DNA of 64,000 nucleotides from Phaeacidiphilus oryzae TH49 (GCF_000744815.1 NZ_JQMQ01000005.1:6157801-6221800), one strand, 5' to 3'; positions 51,668-61,095 are shown, counted from the stretch's first letter. Notes: generated by a model from the letters alone, not told the origin. A program made the numbers and translations.

Positions 51668-52585
51668 TCACAGCGGCGACAGCAGCGACAGCAGGCGGTC
51701 GGCCTGGCGGTCGGTGGTGCCCGGAGGGTTGCGCGGGTGGGCGGTGAGGCCGTCGGAGGTGAGGAGCAGCAGCCAGACGAGGGCCAGCAGCCGGCGGTAG
51801 CCGGGCAGCAGGGAGCGCTCGGCGGGGCCCAGCGGGAGCCGGAGGAGTTCCGGGGTCAGCTCGACCGCGGCCTCCGACCAGGCGGAGACGTGTTCGGTCA
51901 GCTCGGCCAGTTCGAAGGCGCGGTCGCTGCGCCCGGACTCCTCGAAGTCGACCACGTGGACGGTCGAAGTCTCCTGGTCGTAGAGGTAGTTGGCGAGGTT
52001 GCCGTCGCCGGGGCCGAAGACCGGCGGGGGTGCGGAGGCGGGGTCCGGCACTCGGACGGCACGAGCCTCGGCGTCGGCGTGGGCCTCGATGGGGACGTGG
52101 GCGCCGAGCCAGTCGAGGCCGGCGTCGAGGGCGCGCCGGATGTGCGGGGTGGCGTTGGTGTGGGGGCGGAGCCGCGGCGCCCACTCCCGCACGCGGGCGG
52201 CGACCGCGGCCGGATGGCCCGGCCGGAGCGGGAGCGCCTCGGCGGCCGGCGCGTCGGCGGGGAAGTGGAGTCTGGCCAGGGCGCGGGTGAGGGCCTGGAC
52301 CACCTCCGGGGTGAGGGGAAGCCCGCGGAGGGGCACCCCGGGGAGGCGGGTCATCGCCACCCAGGGGCGGTCGCCGCGGAGGTCGGCCGCCAGCGGGTGC
52401 GGGGCGAGCCCGGGCGCCCGCTCGGCGAGGAGGCGCAACGCGCGCCATTCGCGCCGGGCCGCGTCCCGGGCGTCGGCCGGCGGCCCGGCGAAGTGCTTGC
52501 GCAGCTCCCCTCCGGCCCGGCCGCCCTCCACCCGGTGGCGGTGGGGGCGGGCCTCCGAGCGGCGCGGGACCTGACGGGGCGTCAA
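51668..52585 (-). CDS. Aminoglycoside-phosphotransferase-like (APH) protein
   Basis: About 305 residues with kinase-like features: RREWRALRLLAERAPGLAPH, WVAMTRLPGVPLRGLPLTPE, then VFGPGDGNLANYLYD as the catalytic loop (first His of HGD replaced by Pro-Gly) and VHVVDFEESGRSDRAFELAE with the metal-binding Asp. It looks like the 'phosphotransferase' group of unknown substrate, not a proven resistance gene. The likely start is TTG 52585 overlapping the stop of the upstream MBL gene; GTG 52529-52531 is an alternative. Expected to be co-transcribed with the MBL gene. Confidence 0.68.
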   Translation of the reverse strand: MTPRQVPRRSEARPHRHRVEGGRAGGELRKHFAGPPADARDAARREWRALRLLAERAPGLAPHPLAADLRGDRPWVAMTRLPGVPLRGLPLTPEVVQALTRALARLHFPADAPAAEALPLRPGHPAAVAARVREWAPRLRPHTNATPHIRRALDAGLDWLGAHVPIEAHADAEARAVRVPDPASAPPPVFGPGDGNLANYLYDQETSTVHVVDFEESGRSDRAFELAELTEHVSAWSEAAVELTPELLRLPLGPAERSLLPGYRRLLALVWLLLLTSDGLTAHPRNPPGTTDRQADRLLSLLSPL

Positions 52586-53661
52586 GCGACCGTGTAGTGG
52601 CGGGTGCCGGACTCGGTGGCGACCCGGAGGCGGCCCTCCAGCACCAGCAGGTCCAGGTGGGCCGCCGTCTCCAGGATGGCGAGCATCCGGCTGAAGAGGT
52701 CGAGTTCGCCGAGGGCGCGCCGGTGGCGGGTCCAGGTGAGGCGGGCGGCGGTGTCGGCGGCGGTGGTGGTGCGGTGGGCGGCCAGGGCTTCGAGGATGTC
52801 GTCCAGGCGGGTGCGGTGGTGGTCGAGGAGCTCGTCGATGCGGCGGTGGACGCTGTCGGTGTCCGGGCCATGGGCCGGCAGGAGGCGGGCGTCGGGGAGG
52901 GCGCGGACGGCCTTGAGGGAGCCCAGGTAGTCGCGGAGGGGGAGCTCGGTGGGGGCGGGCTCCACGCCGATCGAGGGGGTGATCTGGGGGAGGACGTGGT
53001 CGCCGGCGAAGAGGAGGCCGTTGTCCTCGTCGTGGAAGACCAGGTGCCCCCGGGTGTGTCCGGGAGTGGCGATCGCCCGGATGCGGCGGGTGCGCAGGCC
53101 GAGGTCGGTGCCGTGGGCCAGCCACTCGTCGGGGTAGGCGAAGTGCAGTGCGGGGCTGGGGCGTGACTTCCCGGACTCCGTGGACTTCCGGTCCTGGGCG
53201 CGGAGTTCGTCGGCGACGGCGTACGCCCCGGCGCGGTGCAGCAGCCGCAGCTCGGCGGTGGGGCCGCCCCACTCCGGGCCGAGGAGGACGTCGAGGGTGT
53301 GCCGCTCCTCGGCGCCGAGGGCGACCGGCGTGCCGAACTCCCGGCGCAGCGCGACGGCCTGGGTGTAGTGGTCGCGGTGGACGTGGGTGACCAGGTGCCG
53401 GTCGACGTCGCCGAGCTTGGCGTCCAGCTCGTCCAGGCTGCGGGCGAGGAGCTCGCGGGCCTCGGGGAGGTCCCAGCCGGCGTCGATCAGGACCAGGCCG
53501 TCGCCGTCCAGTACGGCGTAGGCGTTGACCGCGCGCAGGCCCTTGTCGGGGAGGGGGAGCGGGATGCGGTAGACGCCGGGGGCGACCTCGTGGGCGCCGG
53601 GGCGCTCCCACGCGTAGCGGTCGCCGTTGCCGTCGCCGCTGCCGGTCGGCTGGTCGGTCAT
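52582..53661 (-). CDS. Metallo-beta-lactamase-fold hydrolase
   Basis: 359 residues. HLVTHVHRDHYTQAVALRRE gives the HxHxDH zinc motif, GLVLIDAGWDLPEARELLAR the strand before it, RRIRAIATPGHTRGHLVFHD the third His, DNGLLFAGDHVLPQITPS the Asp and RLLPAHGPDTDSV the last His. A C-terminal helical domain of about 90 residues (DDILEALAAHRTTTAADTAA onward), winged-helix-like, is typical of the LACTB2/beta-lactamase-related group. GGAGG precedes ATG 53661. Substrate unknown. Confidence 0.84.
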   Translation of the reverse strand: MTDQPTGSGDGNGDRYAWERPGAHEVAPGVYRIPLPLPDKGLRAVNAYAVLDGDGLVLIDAGWDLPEARELLARSLDELDAKLGDVDRHLVTHVHRDHYTQAVALRREFGTPVALGAEERHTLDVLLGPEWGGPTAELRLLHRAGAYAVADELRAQDRKSTESGKSRPSPALHFAYPDEWLAHGTDLGLRTRRIRAIATPGHTRGHLVFHDEDNGLLFAGDHVLPQITPSIGVEPAPTELPLRDYLGSLKAVRALPDARLLPAHGPDTDSVHRRIDELLDHHRTRLDDILEALAAHRTTTAADTAARLTWTRHRRALGELDLFSRMLAILETAAHLDLLVLEGRLRVATESGTRHYTVA

Positions 53662-53868
53662 GGGTGGGCCCTCCTCCCGCGCGCGGTCGGCGCCTCCCCA
53701 GGCCGGGGCCTGTCGAGGTCGTCGCCGGGCTGCGCGGCCGGTACGTCTGGTCGGTCCACCCTAATCCGGACACCCATCGTCTGAAAAGACGGCCCGGGGT
53801 CGCGCGGCTCACACGGCCGGCCCGCCTCGCGCCCTTGCGGCGTCTTGACAGGTAAACACTACCTTCAT

Positions 53869-53895
53869 GCAAGTGTTGCCGTATGCAATACTTGC
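53869..53895. promoter_or_regulatory. MarR autoregulatory operator
   Basis: GCAAGTGTTGC (53869-53879) and GCAATACTTGC (53885-53895) are inverted arms matching at 10 of 11 positions with a 5-bp spacer, ending 3 bp before the MarR start codon. A TTGACA lies at 53845. The dyad covers the expected promoter. Confidence 0.65.
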
Positions 53896-53898
53896 GCC

Positions 53899-54423
53899 AT
53901 GGTGAAAGACCAGCGTGAGACCACCCCGCCCGAACCCCCGGAAGCGCCGGGGGAAGAACCGGACGCGGCCGAGGTGCAGGCCTTTCAGCAGGCGACCCGG
54001 GACCTGATCGGGATCGCCCTGCGCAGCCTGGACGAGACCGGCGACGGCGTCTCGCTCCCCCAGATGCGGCTCCTCCTCGCCCTCCGGGACCTGGGCCGCT
54101 GCTCCTCCTCGCAGGTGGCGCGCGCCCTGGGTCTGGGCGCCTCGTCCGTGACCCGGCTGGCCGACCGACTGGCCGCCTCGGGTCACCTCCAGCGCGGCCG
54201 TGACCCGGAGAGCCGGCGCGTCGTGGCCCTCGAACTGTCCCTTCGGGGACGGGAGTTGGTCGAGAGGGCGCTCGCCTGGCGCCGGCGCGAGCTGCGCCGC
54301 GTGCTGGCCGCGCTGACCCCGGAGCAGCGCGCCGCGACCGCCGAGGGTCTGCGGAGCCTCCACCGCGTGGTGGCCGAGGACCCGTCGGACCTTCCGCTGC
54401 CGACCGGGCCGGTGCCGCTGTGA
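53899..54423 (+). CDS. MarR-family transcriptional regulator
   Basis: 174 residues. The winged HTH is VSLPQMRLLLALRDLGRCSS, QVARALGLGASSVTRLADRL, then the wing ASGHLQRGRDPESRRVVALE, followed by a helical dimerisation end (ELVERALAWRRRELRRVLAA). The first 25 residues are Pro/Glu-rich. ATG 53899 has no ribosome site and AATACT 7 bases before it, suggesting a leaderless start inside the operator. The next gene, a CLC channel, overlaps it (GTGA), so the regulator probably controls its own expression and that of the channel. Confidence 0.85.
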   Translation: MVKDQRETTPPEPPEAPGEEPDAAEVQAFQQATRDLIGIALRSLDETGDGVSLPQMRLLLALRDLGRCSSSQVARALGLGASSVTRLADRLAASGHLQRGRDPESRRVVALELSLRGRELVERALAWRRRELRRVLAALTPEQRAATAEGLRSLHRVVAEDPSDLPLPTGPVPL

Positions 54424-56275
54424 GCGCCCGGCGCGGACCGCGCGCGGCCCATCTGGGGGACTTCACCGTCCAGCCCCGGATGCTGAAGATCACCGCCTGG
54501 GCGCTGCCGGTGGGCGGCGCCGGCGCGCTGGCCGCCCTCGGCCTGCTGCGGTTGATCGGACTGGTCACCAACCTCGTCTTCTACCAGCGCTGGAACACCG
54601 CGATGATCGCGCCGGGGCGGGTGCACCACCCCTGGTGGCTCGTGCTGGGGGCGCCGGTGGCCGGCGGGCTGATCGTCGGCCTGATGGCGCGCTTCGGCTC
54701 GGAGAAGATACGCGGCCACGGCATGCCCGAGGCCATCGAGTCGATCCTGACCGGCGGCAGCACCGTCCAGCCCAAGGTGGCCGTGCTCAAGCCGGTCTCG
54801 GCCGCGGTCAGCATCGGGACCGGCGGGCCGTTCGGCGCCGAGGGGCCGATCATCATGACCGGCGGCGCGATCGGCTCGATCCTCGCCCAGCTCCTCCATC
54901 TGACCGCGGACGAGCGGAAGACCCTCCTCGTCTCCGGGGCCGCGGCCGGCATGGCCGCCACGTTCAACTCGCCGCTCGCCGCCGTGCTGCTGGCGGTGGA
55001 GCTGCTGCTCTTCGAGTGGCGGCCGCGGAGCTTCGTGCCGGTGGCCGCCGCGGTGGCGGTCTCCACGGTGTGCCGGGGGTTCCTCCTCGGCCGCGCCCCG
55101 ATCTTCCCGGTGGCGGTCCCGGCGACCGGCCTCCACCTGTCTCCCGAGGTGGAACTCCTCGCCGCGGTGTGCGGACTGAGCGGCGGGGCCCTCGCGGCCG
55201 CCGCCACCTGGCTGGTCTACCGGTCCGAGGACGCCTTCGTCCGGCTGCCGATCCACTGGATGTGGTGGCCGGCCATCGGCGGCTGCGTCATCGGCCTCGG
55301 CGGCCTCGTCGAGCCGCGCGCGCTGGGCGTGGGCTACGACGTCATCGACCAACTGCTGACCGGGCGGGCCACCGTGGGGCTGATCGTCGGCGTACTCGTG
55401 GTCAAGACGCTGATCTGGGCGCTCTCCCTGGGTTCCGGCACCTCCGGCGGTGTGCTGGCCCCGGTCTTCATGATCGGTGGCGCCCTCGGGGCCGCCGAGG
55501 GGATGCTCTTCCCCCATGTGGCGGGCGGCTTCTGGGCGATGCTCGGGCTGGCCGCCGTCGTCGGGGGAGTGATGCGCTCGCCGCTCACCGGGATCGTGTT
55601 CACCCTCGAACTCACCCATGTCTGGGGCGCGTTGCTGCCGCTGCTGGTCGCCTCCACCGCCGCGTACGGCCTCTCGGCGCTGATCCTCAAGCGCTCGGTG
55701 CTCACCGAGAAGATCGCCCGCCGCGGGCTCCATCTGACGCGCGAGTACTCCACCGATCCCCTGGAGACGTTCTTCGTCAAGGAGGTCATGCGCCCGGCGC
55801 CGGCCGTGCTGGTCGAGGACACCCCGCTCGACCAGGCCCTGCTGGACCGCGTCGAGGCGGCTTCCGGGCACGGGCACCTGATCCCCGTCACCCACGCCGA
55901 CGGCACCCCCGTCGGGCACACCACCGCGCGGGCCCTGGCCGAGCGCCGGCCGAGGACGGGACGGGGGCGCGGACCGTGCGGGACGCCGCGTGGCCGCTCC
56001 AGCTCACCCTCGACCCGCAGGACACCCTGCGCGAGGTGGCCTACCGGTTCGCGGAGCTGGATCTGACCTGCGCGCCGGTCCTCGCGCCGGCCGAACGCCC
56101 CCGGGTGGTCGGCATCATCACCTTGCGGGACCTGCTGCACGCCCGCCGGCACGACCTCACCGAGGAGCACCACCGCCAGCGGCTCATCCCGCGCCGCCCC
56201 GCCCGGGTCGGCGCGGCCACCGGGCCGCTCCCGCGGTCCGCGTCCACCGAGCCCGAGGAGCCCCGGCCGGTGTGA
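54420..56275 (+). pseudogene. CLC chloride channel/antiporter with CBS pair, frameshifted in the CBS region
   Basis: The CLC part is complete: SEKIRGHGMPEAIESILTGG, TGGPFGAEGPIIMTGGAIGS (gating Glu in GxEGP), AAGMAATFNSPLAAVLLAVE, LGSGTSGGVLAPVFMIGGAL and MRSPLTGIVFTLELTHVWGA, with about 10 or more membrane helices. The C-terminal CBS pair begins VKEVMRPAPAVLVEDTPLDQ, but between about 55940 and 55965 the frame shifts: after ALAERRP the second CBS motif (AAWPLQLTLDPQDTLREVAY, then VVGIITLRDLLHARR) is in the next frame. One missing base would restore about 618 residues. As given the channel core is intact but loses the second CBS. GTG 54420 overlaps the MarR stop. Confidence 0.83.
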
Positions 56276-56353
56276 CCACCCCCGGTGCCCCGCCGCCGCC
56301 CGCACCCGCGCGGCGGCGGGGGCGCCACCGTCCCAGGAGAGAGAGGGAGCGCC

Positions 56354-56730
56354 ATGCCGACCGGGTACCGCCTGCTCGCCGTCCGTCTGCGCACCGCCCA
56401 CCTGCTCGGCGACCCGGACGTCCTCGCCGCCCTGCTCCACCCCCAGGCCCACTGGCACCGCCCCGACGCCGCCGCCGGGACCACCGGCGACCGCGACGCG
56501 GCGGCCGAGTTCCTCCTCGCGGAGCCGAAGGACGGCGCGGGACCCCTGGCGGTGGAGGAGACCATCGCGTTCCCCCGGGCCGCGGTGCTCGCCCTGCGGC
56601 CCTCGCCCCCGCCGCCGCGCCGGTGTACCGGGTCTTCCACCACAACCTCGAACAGGTCACCCACATCCACGACCACGACCGGCGCGACGAGGCGCTGGAG
56701 TCGGCCGATCTGCCCGCGCCGCTCTGCTGA
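56354..56730 (+). pseudogene. Small NTF2-like/SnoaL-type protein, frameshifted
   Basis: About 125 residues. The first part reads LLAVRLRTAHLLGDPDVLAA, LLHPQAHWHRPDAAAG and DRDAAAEFLLAEPKDG, and the last part, in the next frame, reads PAAAPVYRVFHHNLEQVTHI and HDHDRRDEALESADLPAPLC. The break is at about 56590-56605 in a GC run; one missing base joins them. The predicted helix-then-sheet pattern resembles NTF2-like folds. GAGAGAGGGAG precedes ATG 56354. The gene lies 78 bp after the CLC channel, possibly the same transcript. Function unknown. Confidence 0.55.
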
Positions 56731-56750
56731 GGCGGGCGCGGCCGCGACGC

Positions 56751-57692
56751 TCAGGCCCCCGGGAGGTCGGCGAGGTCGCCGAGGCGTTCCCGGACGCCCT
56801 CGGCGACAGTGATCAGGGCGTCCAGGGCCGGGTTGGGGTCGTCCGCCCGCCAGGCGAGGCCCAGCGGTACCGGCGGGGCGTCGACGATGGGGAGGAAGCG
56901 GAGGCCGGGGACGGTGAGGTGGGCGGCGGAGACCGGGACCAGGCCGACGCCCGCGCCGGCCGCCGCCATCGACAGGATGGTGTGGGTGTCCGGCGCCTCC
57001 TGCGCCTCGACCAGCCGCATCCCGCGCTCCCGGAACCAGGTGGCCAGCATCCCCCGGATCGTCGAACCGCGCCCGGACGGGTAGTTGACCAGCGGGACGC
57101 CGTCCAGGTCGATGAAGCGCAGCGCGCTCTGCGCGGCCAGCGGATGGTCCTGCGGCACCGCGGCCACCAGCGAGTGCCGGATCAGCTCCCGCACCCGCAG
57201 CCCGCCCCCGTCGCCGCCCGCCCGCACCAGTTCCTCCGGCAGCGGCAGCCGCAGCAGCCCCGCGTCGATCTCCAGCCGCAGCAGCCGCTCGGCCAGCTCC
57301 CCGGCGTACAGCGGGCCGACCACCTCCAGCCGTACCGACGGCCTGGCGTCCCGGAACTCCCGGGTGATGAACAGCAGTTCGCGGTACGAGGTCGGCCCGG
57401 AGAAGCCGAGGCGCACCCGCCCGCTCTGCCCGGCCGCCGCCCGCCTGGCGGCCTCCTGGGCGCCGGCTATCGCCTCCAGGCCGACCCGCACCTCGCGCAG
57501 GAAGGCCTCGCCGGCGGCGGTCAGCTCGACGCTCCGGGTGGTGCGGTGCAGCAGTTGGGCGCCCACCTCCCGCTCCAGCCGCTTGATCTGCTGGGAGAGC
57601 GGGGGCTGGGTCATGTGCAGCCGGGCCGCCGCCCGGCTGAAGCTCAGCTCTTCGGCGACGGCGACGAAGGCCTGCAGGTGGCGCAGCTCCAT
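56751..57692 (-). CDS. LysR-family transcriptional regulator
   Basis: 313 residues. The N-terminal HTH is MELRHLQAFVAVAEELSFSR, AAARLHMTQPPLSQQIKRLE and LLHRTTRSVELTAAG; the effector domain starts at SGRVRLGFSGPTSYRELLF and contains VGLVPVSAAHLTVPGLRF. It is divergent from the acyl-CoA dehydrogenase operon with 89 bp between, so it very likely controls it. On the minus strand CATAAT (57703-57708) ends about 10 bp before the ATG, giving a transcript with almost no leader. Confidence 0.88.
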   Translation of the reverse strand: MELRHLQAFVAVAEELSFSRAAARLHMTQPPLSQQIKRLEREVGAQLLHRTTRSVELTAAGEAFLREVRVGLEAIAGAQEAARRAAAGQSGRVRLGFSGPTSYRELLFITREFRDARPSVRLEVVGPLYAGELAERLLRLEIDAGLLRLPLPEELVRAGGDGGGLRVRELIRHSLVAAVPQDHPLAAQSALRFIDLDGVPLVNYPSGRGSTIRGMLATWFRERGMRLVEAQEAPDTHTILSMAAAGAGVGLVPVSAAHLTVPGLRFLPIVDAPPVPLGLAWRADDPNPALDALITVAEGVRERLGDLADLPGA

Positions 57693-57781
57693 GGCGGCCC
57701 ACATTATGTCGCGGCGGCGAATAGATCGAGGGGCGAATCGGTGTTAGATCACTCACTCGGTGCGGTGCTACGTTCCGTCGC
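57693..57781. promoter_or_regulatory. Divergent LysR/acyl-CoA dehydrogenase promoter region
   Basis: On the plus strand TACGTT (57769-57774) ends 7 bases before ATG 57782, with no Shine-Dalgarno, so the operon appears leaderless. On the minus strand CATAAT (57703-57708) serves lysR. TAGATCACTCACTCGG and ATTATGTCGCGG contain possible T-N11-A LysR boxes, but none is a clean dyad. Confidence 0.5.
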
Positions 57782-58948
57782 ATGACTAGCTTGGCCAACG
57801 AGGGCGACGTCTTCGACGACATCATCAGGACCGTTCGCGACTTCGTACGCAACGAGGTCGTCCCGCTCGAGGACGAGATCGAGAACAGCCACGAGATCCC
57901 GGAGCGGCTGCGCACCGCCGCCGCCGAGATGGGCCTGTTCGGCTGGGCGCTGCCCGAGGAGTACGGCGGCCTCGGCCTGAACATGCGTCAGGACGTCCGG
58001 CTGGCCATCGAGTTGGGCTGGACCACGCCCGCCTTCCGGTCGATGCTCGGCACCAACAACGGCATCGCCGGCAAGGCCCTGGTCAACTTCGGCGACGACG
58101 AGCAGAAGCAGCGGTGGCTGCCCCGGCTGGCCTCCGGCGAGGCGGTCGCCTCCTTCGCCCTCACCGAGGACGGCGCCGGCTCCGACCCGTCCGGCGTCCG
58201 CACCAGGGCGGTGCGGGACGGCGCGGACTGGGTGCTCAACGGCGCCAAGCGGTTCATCACCAACGCCTCCCGGGCCCAGCTCCTGGTGGTCTTCGCGCGC
58301 ACCGCCACCGACCCGGAGACCCCCGCCAACCAGGGGATGTCCGCCTTCCTGGTGGAGACCGACCGGCCCGGCGTCACCGTCTCCGAGCCGGACGTGAAGA
58401 TGGGCCAGCACGGCTCGGTCACCAACGAGGTCGGCTTCACCGACGTCCGCGTCCCCGCCTCCGCCCTCCTCGGCGCGGAGGGCGACGGCTTCAGCGCCGC
58501 CATGGCCTCCCTCACCCGCGGCCGCCTCCACATCGCGGGGATCTGCGTCGGCCAGGCCGAGCGCGCCCAGCAGGCGGCCGTGGAGTACGCCGCCACCGCG
58601 ACCCAGGGGGGCCGGTCGATCAGCCGCTTCCAGCTGGTGCAGGGCCTTCTCGCGGAGAGCCAGGCCGAGCTGTTCGCCGGCCGCTCCATGGTGCACGCCG
58701 CCGCCGAGGCCTTCGACGACGGCAGCGACACCCGGATCGGCCCGTCCAGCGCCAAGCTGTTCTGCTCCGAGATGCTCGGCCGGGTCGCCGACCGGGCGGT
58801 CCAGGTCTACGGCGGCATGGGCTACATGCATGGCGCGGTCGTGGAGCGGATCTACCGGGACGCCCGGCTGTTCCGGATCTACGAGGGCACCAGCGAGATC
58901 CAGAAGGTCATCATCGCCAAGCAGCTGCTGCGCGGGGCGGCCGGGTGA
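57782..58948 (+). CDS. Acyl-CoA dehydrogenase
   Basis: 388 residues in standard order: LRTAAAEMGLFGWALPEEYG, ASFALTEDGAGSDPSGVRTR (FAD/substrate), WVLNGAKRFITNASRA, the middle beta domain with GQHGSVTNEVGFTDVRVPAS, RAVQVYGGMGYMHGAVVERI and RLFRIYEGTSEIQKVIIAKQ at the end. It oxidises an acyl-CoA to the 2-enoyl form, giving electrons to ETF. First gene of a five-gene operon that also contains a CoA ligase, a DUF35 protein, a thiolase and an SDR, together a small beta-oxidation-like pathway for an unidentified carboxylic acid. Confidence 0.9.
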   Translation: MTSLANEGDVFDDIIRTVRDFVRNEVVPLEDEIENSHEIPERLRTAAAEMGLFGWALPEEYGGLGLNMRQDVRLAIELGWTTPAFRSMLGTNNGIAGKALVNFGDDEQKQRWLPRLASGEAVASFALTEDGAGSDPSGVRTRAVRDGADWVLNGAKRFITNASRAQLLVVFARTATDPETPANQGMSAFLVETDRPGVTVSEPDVKMGQHGSVTNEVGFTDVRVPASALLGAEGDGFSAAMASLTRGRLHIAGICVGQAERAQQAAVEYAATATQGGRSISRFQLVQGLLAESQAELFAGRSMVHAAAEAFDDGSDTRIGPSSAKLFCSEMLGRVADRAVQVYGGMGYMHGAVVERIYRDARLFRIYEGTSEIQKVIIAKQLLRGAAG

Positions 58949-61095
58949 GCCCGCGGCTGACCGGCGCCGAGCTGGCCCGGGTGCTCTTCCGGCCGCGGTC
59001 GATAGCGGTGGTCGGGGCCTCCGACAACCCGGTGAAACTGGGCGGCCGGCCCGTCGACTACCTCAAGCGGTTCGGGTTCCGGGGCCGGATCATCCCGGTC
59101 AACCCGCACCGGGCGACCGTCCAGGGCCTGCCGGCCTTCCCGTCGCTGGACGCGGTGGACGGCGAGATCGACCTGGCCATGCTGATGGTGGACGCCCGCG
59201 GCGCCGCCGAGGCGGTCCGCGCCACCGGCCGGCGCGGCATCCGGGCGGCCATCGTCGGCGCCGCCGGCTTCGCCGAGACCGGGCCGGAGGGCGCGCGGCT
59301 GCAGGCCGAACTGCTGGCCGCGGCACGGGAGACCGGGGTGCGGGTGCTCGGCCCGAACTGCCTCGGGCTGATCGGGGTCGCGGACGGGGTGGTGCCCACC
59401 TTCACCTCCGCCCTCGACGAGGACGGCGGGCTGCGCACCGGCCCGGTCGCCTTCGCCACCCAGTCCGGCGCCTTCGGCACCTTCATCTTCTCCGCCGCCC
59501 AGCGGGCCGGCATCGGCTTCTCCCAGTTCGTCAACTCCGGCAACGAGTCGGACCTCACCACCGCCGAACTCCTGGACCTGCTGGTGGGGTTGGCGGAGAC
59601 GAAGGTCCTGCTGGCCTACCTGGAGGGGGTCAGCGACGGGCCGACCCTGCTGGCGGCCGCGCGGAAGGCGCACGCCGCCGACAAGCCGATCGTCGCCGTC
59701 AAGGTCGGCCGCTCGGCCGCCGGCGCCCGCGCCGCCGCCTCGCACACCGCCTCACTGGCCGGCGAGGACACCGTGTTCGACAGCGTGGCGCGGCAGTTCG
59801 GCATCGTCCGGGTGCCCGGCACCGAGCCGATGCTGGACGCCGCCCAGATCTTCGCCACCGGCCGCCGGGCCCGCGGCCGCCGGCTCACCACCCTCTCGCT
59901 CTCCGGCGGAGCCGGGGCGCTGATGGCCGACGAGGCCGAGGCCAACGGCCTCACCGTCGGGGTGTGGGAGGAGGAGTGGCAGCGGCGGATGGCCGCGGTC
60001 ATCCCCGCCTACGGCTCCTCCCGCAACCCGGTCGACCTGACCGCCTCGCTGATCAGCGACACCGCGCTGCTCAACCGCTCGCTGGAGGTCGCCGTCCAGC
60101 ACCCCGGCACCGACATGATCGCGGTGCTCCTCGGCAACGCCTCCCGCAACGGCCACGAGCTGGTGGCCGCGATCGAGAAGGCCTACCGGGCCACCGACAT
60201 CCCGATCGCGGTCGTCTGGACCGGCGGCGACGGCCGGGCCCCGGCCCGCCTCCAGGAGCTCGGCATCCCGTGCTACCCGGACCCCGGGCGGGCCGCCGCG
60301 GCGCTCGCCAGGCTCGCCGACCACAGCCTCCGCCCGGCACTGCCCGCGCCGGTCCGCCCGGAGGACTGCGATCCGGCGGCGGCCCGCGCGGTCGTCGACG
60401 CGGTACGGGCGGCCGGGCGCACCCGGCTGGACGAGGCGGAGTCGGCCCGGCTGTTCCGCGCCTACCGGCTGCCGGTCGCGCCCTCCGTGCCCTGCGGCGA
60501 CGCCGAGGAGGCGGTGGCCGCCGCGGCCGGACTCGGCGGTCCGGTGGCGGTCAAGGTGCTCTCCGCCGCGATCGGCCACAAGAGCGACCTCGGCGGGGTC
60601 CGGCTGGGCCTGACCGACCCCGGCGAGGTCCGGGCCGCCGCCACCGAACTGCTGGGCCTGGCGGGCGAGTACGGCCGGCCGCGGGTGCTCGTCCAGCGGA
60701 TGGCCGAGGGCCGGCGGACCGAGCTGATCCTCGGCGCCAAGCGGGACCCGGCCTTCGGGCCGGTGGTCGTGGCCGGCCTCGGCGGGGTGCTGGTCGAGGT
60801 GCTCGCGGACAGCCGGGCGGCGGTCGCCCCGCTGGACCACCCGGGCGCCGTACGGCTGCTGCGCTCGCTGCGCGCCGCCGCGGTGCTGGACGGCGTGCGC
60901 GGCGGCCCCGCCTTGGACGTGGACGCCGCCGCGGACGCGGTGGTCCGGCTCTCCTGGCTGGCCTCCGACCTCGGCGAGGAGCTGGCCGAACTGGACGTCA
61001 ACCCGCTGCTCCTCGGCCCGTCCGGCGAGGGCGCCGTCGCGGTGGACGGCCTGGTGGTGCTGAGCGGGAACCGGAAGAGCGGAGGACAGGCGTGA
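58945..61095 (+). CDS. NDP-forming acyl-CoA synthetase (ADP-type, alpha-beta fusion)
   Basis: 716 residues. The CoA-binding domain has RSIAVVGASDNPVKLGGRPV and GRIIPVNPHRATVQGLPAFP; the ligase-CoA domains have GVRVLGPNCLGLIG, FATQSGAFGTFIFSAAQRAG and SHTASLAGEDTVFDSVARQF, which contains the phosphohistidine His region. The ATP-grasp part starts near residue 500 (ARLFRAYRLPVAPSVPCGDA) with PVAVKVLSAAIGHKSDLGG and LAELDVNPLLLGPSG. Reversible acyl-CoA + NDP + Pi formation. No acetyltransferase domain, unlike Pat-type fusions. The GTG start overlaps the acyl-CoA dehydrogenase stop. Confidence 0.86.
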   Translation: MSPRLTGAELARVLFRPRSIAVVGASDNPVKLGGRPVDYLKRFGFRGRIIPVNPHRATVQGLPAFPSLDAVDGEIDLAMLMVDARGAAEAVRATGRRGIRAAIVGAAGFAETGPEGARLQAELLAAARETGVRVLGPNCLGLIGVADGVVPTFTSALDEDGGLRTGPVAFATQSGAFGTFIFSAAQRAGIGFSQFVNSGNESDLTTAELLDLLVGLAETKVLLAYLEGVSDGPTLLAAARKAHAADKPIVAVKVGRSAAGARAAASHTASLAGEDTVFDSVARQFGIVRVPGTEPMLDAAQIFATGRRARGRRLTTLSLSGGAGALMADEAEANGLTVGVWEEEWQRRMAAVIPAYGSSRNPVDLTASLISDTALLNRSLEVAVQHPGTDMIAVLLGNASRNGHELVAAIEKAYRATDIPIAVVWTGGDGRAPARLQELGIPCYPDPGRAAAALARLADHSLRPALPAPVRPEDCDPAAARAVVDAVRAAGRTRLDEAESARLFRAYRLPVAPSVPCGDAEEAVAAAAGLGGPVAVKVLSAAIGHKSDLGGVRLGLTDPGEVRAAATELLGLAGEYGRPRVLVQRMAEGRRTELILGAKRDPAFGPVVVAGLGGVLVEVLADSRAAVAPLDHPGAVRLLRSLRAAAVLDGVRGGPALDVDAAADAVVRLSWLASDLGEELAELDVNPLLLGPSGEGAVAVDGLVVLSGNRKSGGQA

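Noticed and set aside
51668-52585. Aminoglycoside resistance gene
   Set aside because: The APH fold is visible but the catalytic HGD His is missing and nothing ties it to aminoglycosides. The general 'phosphotransferase-like' label is safer.
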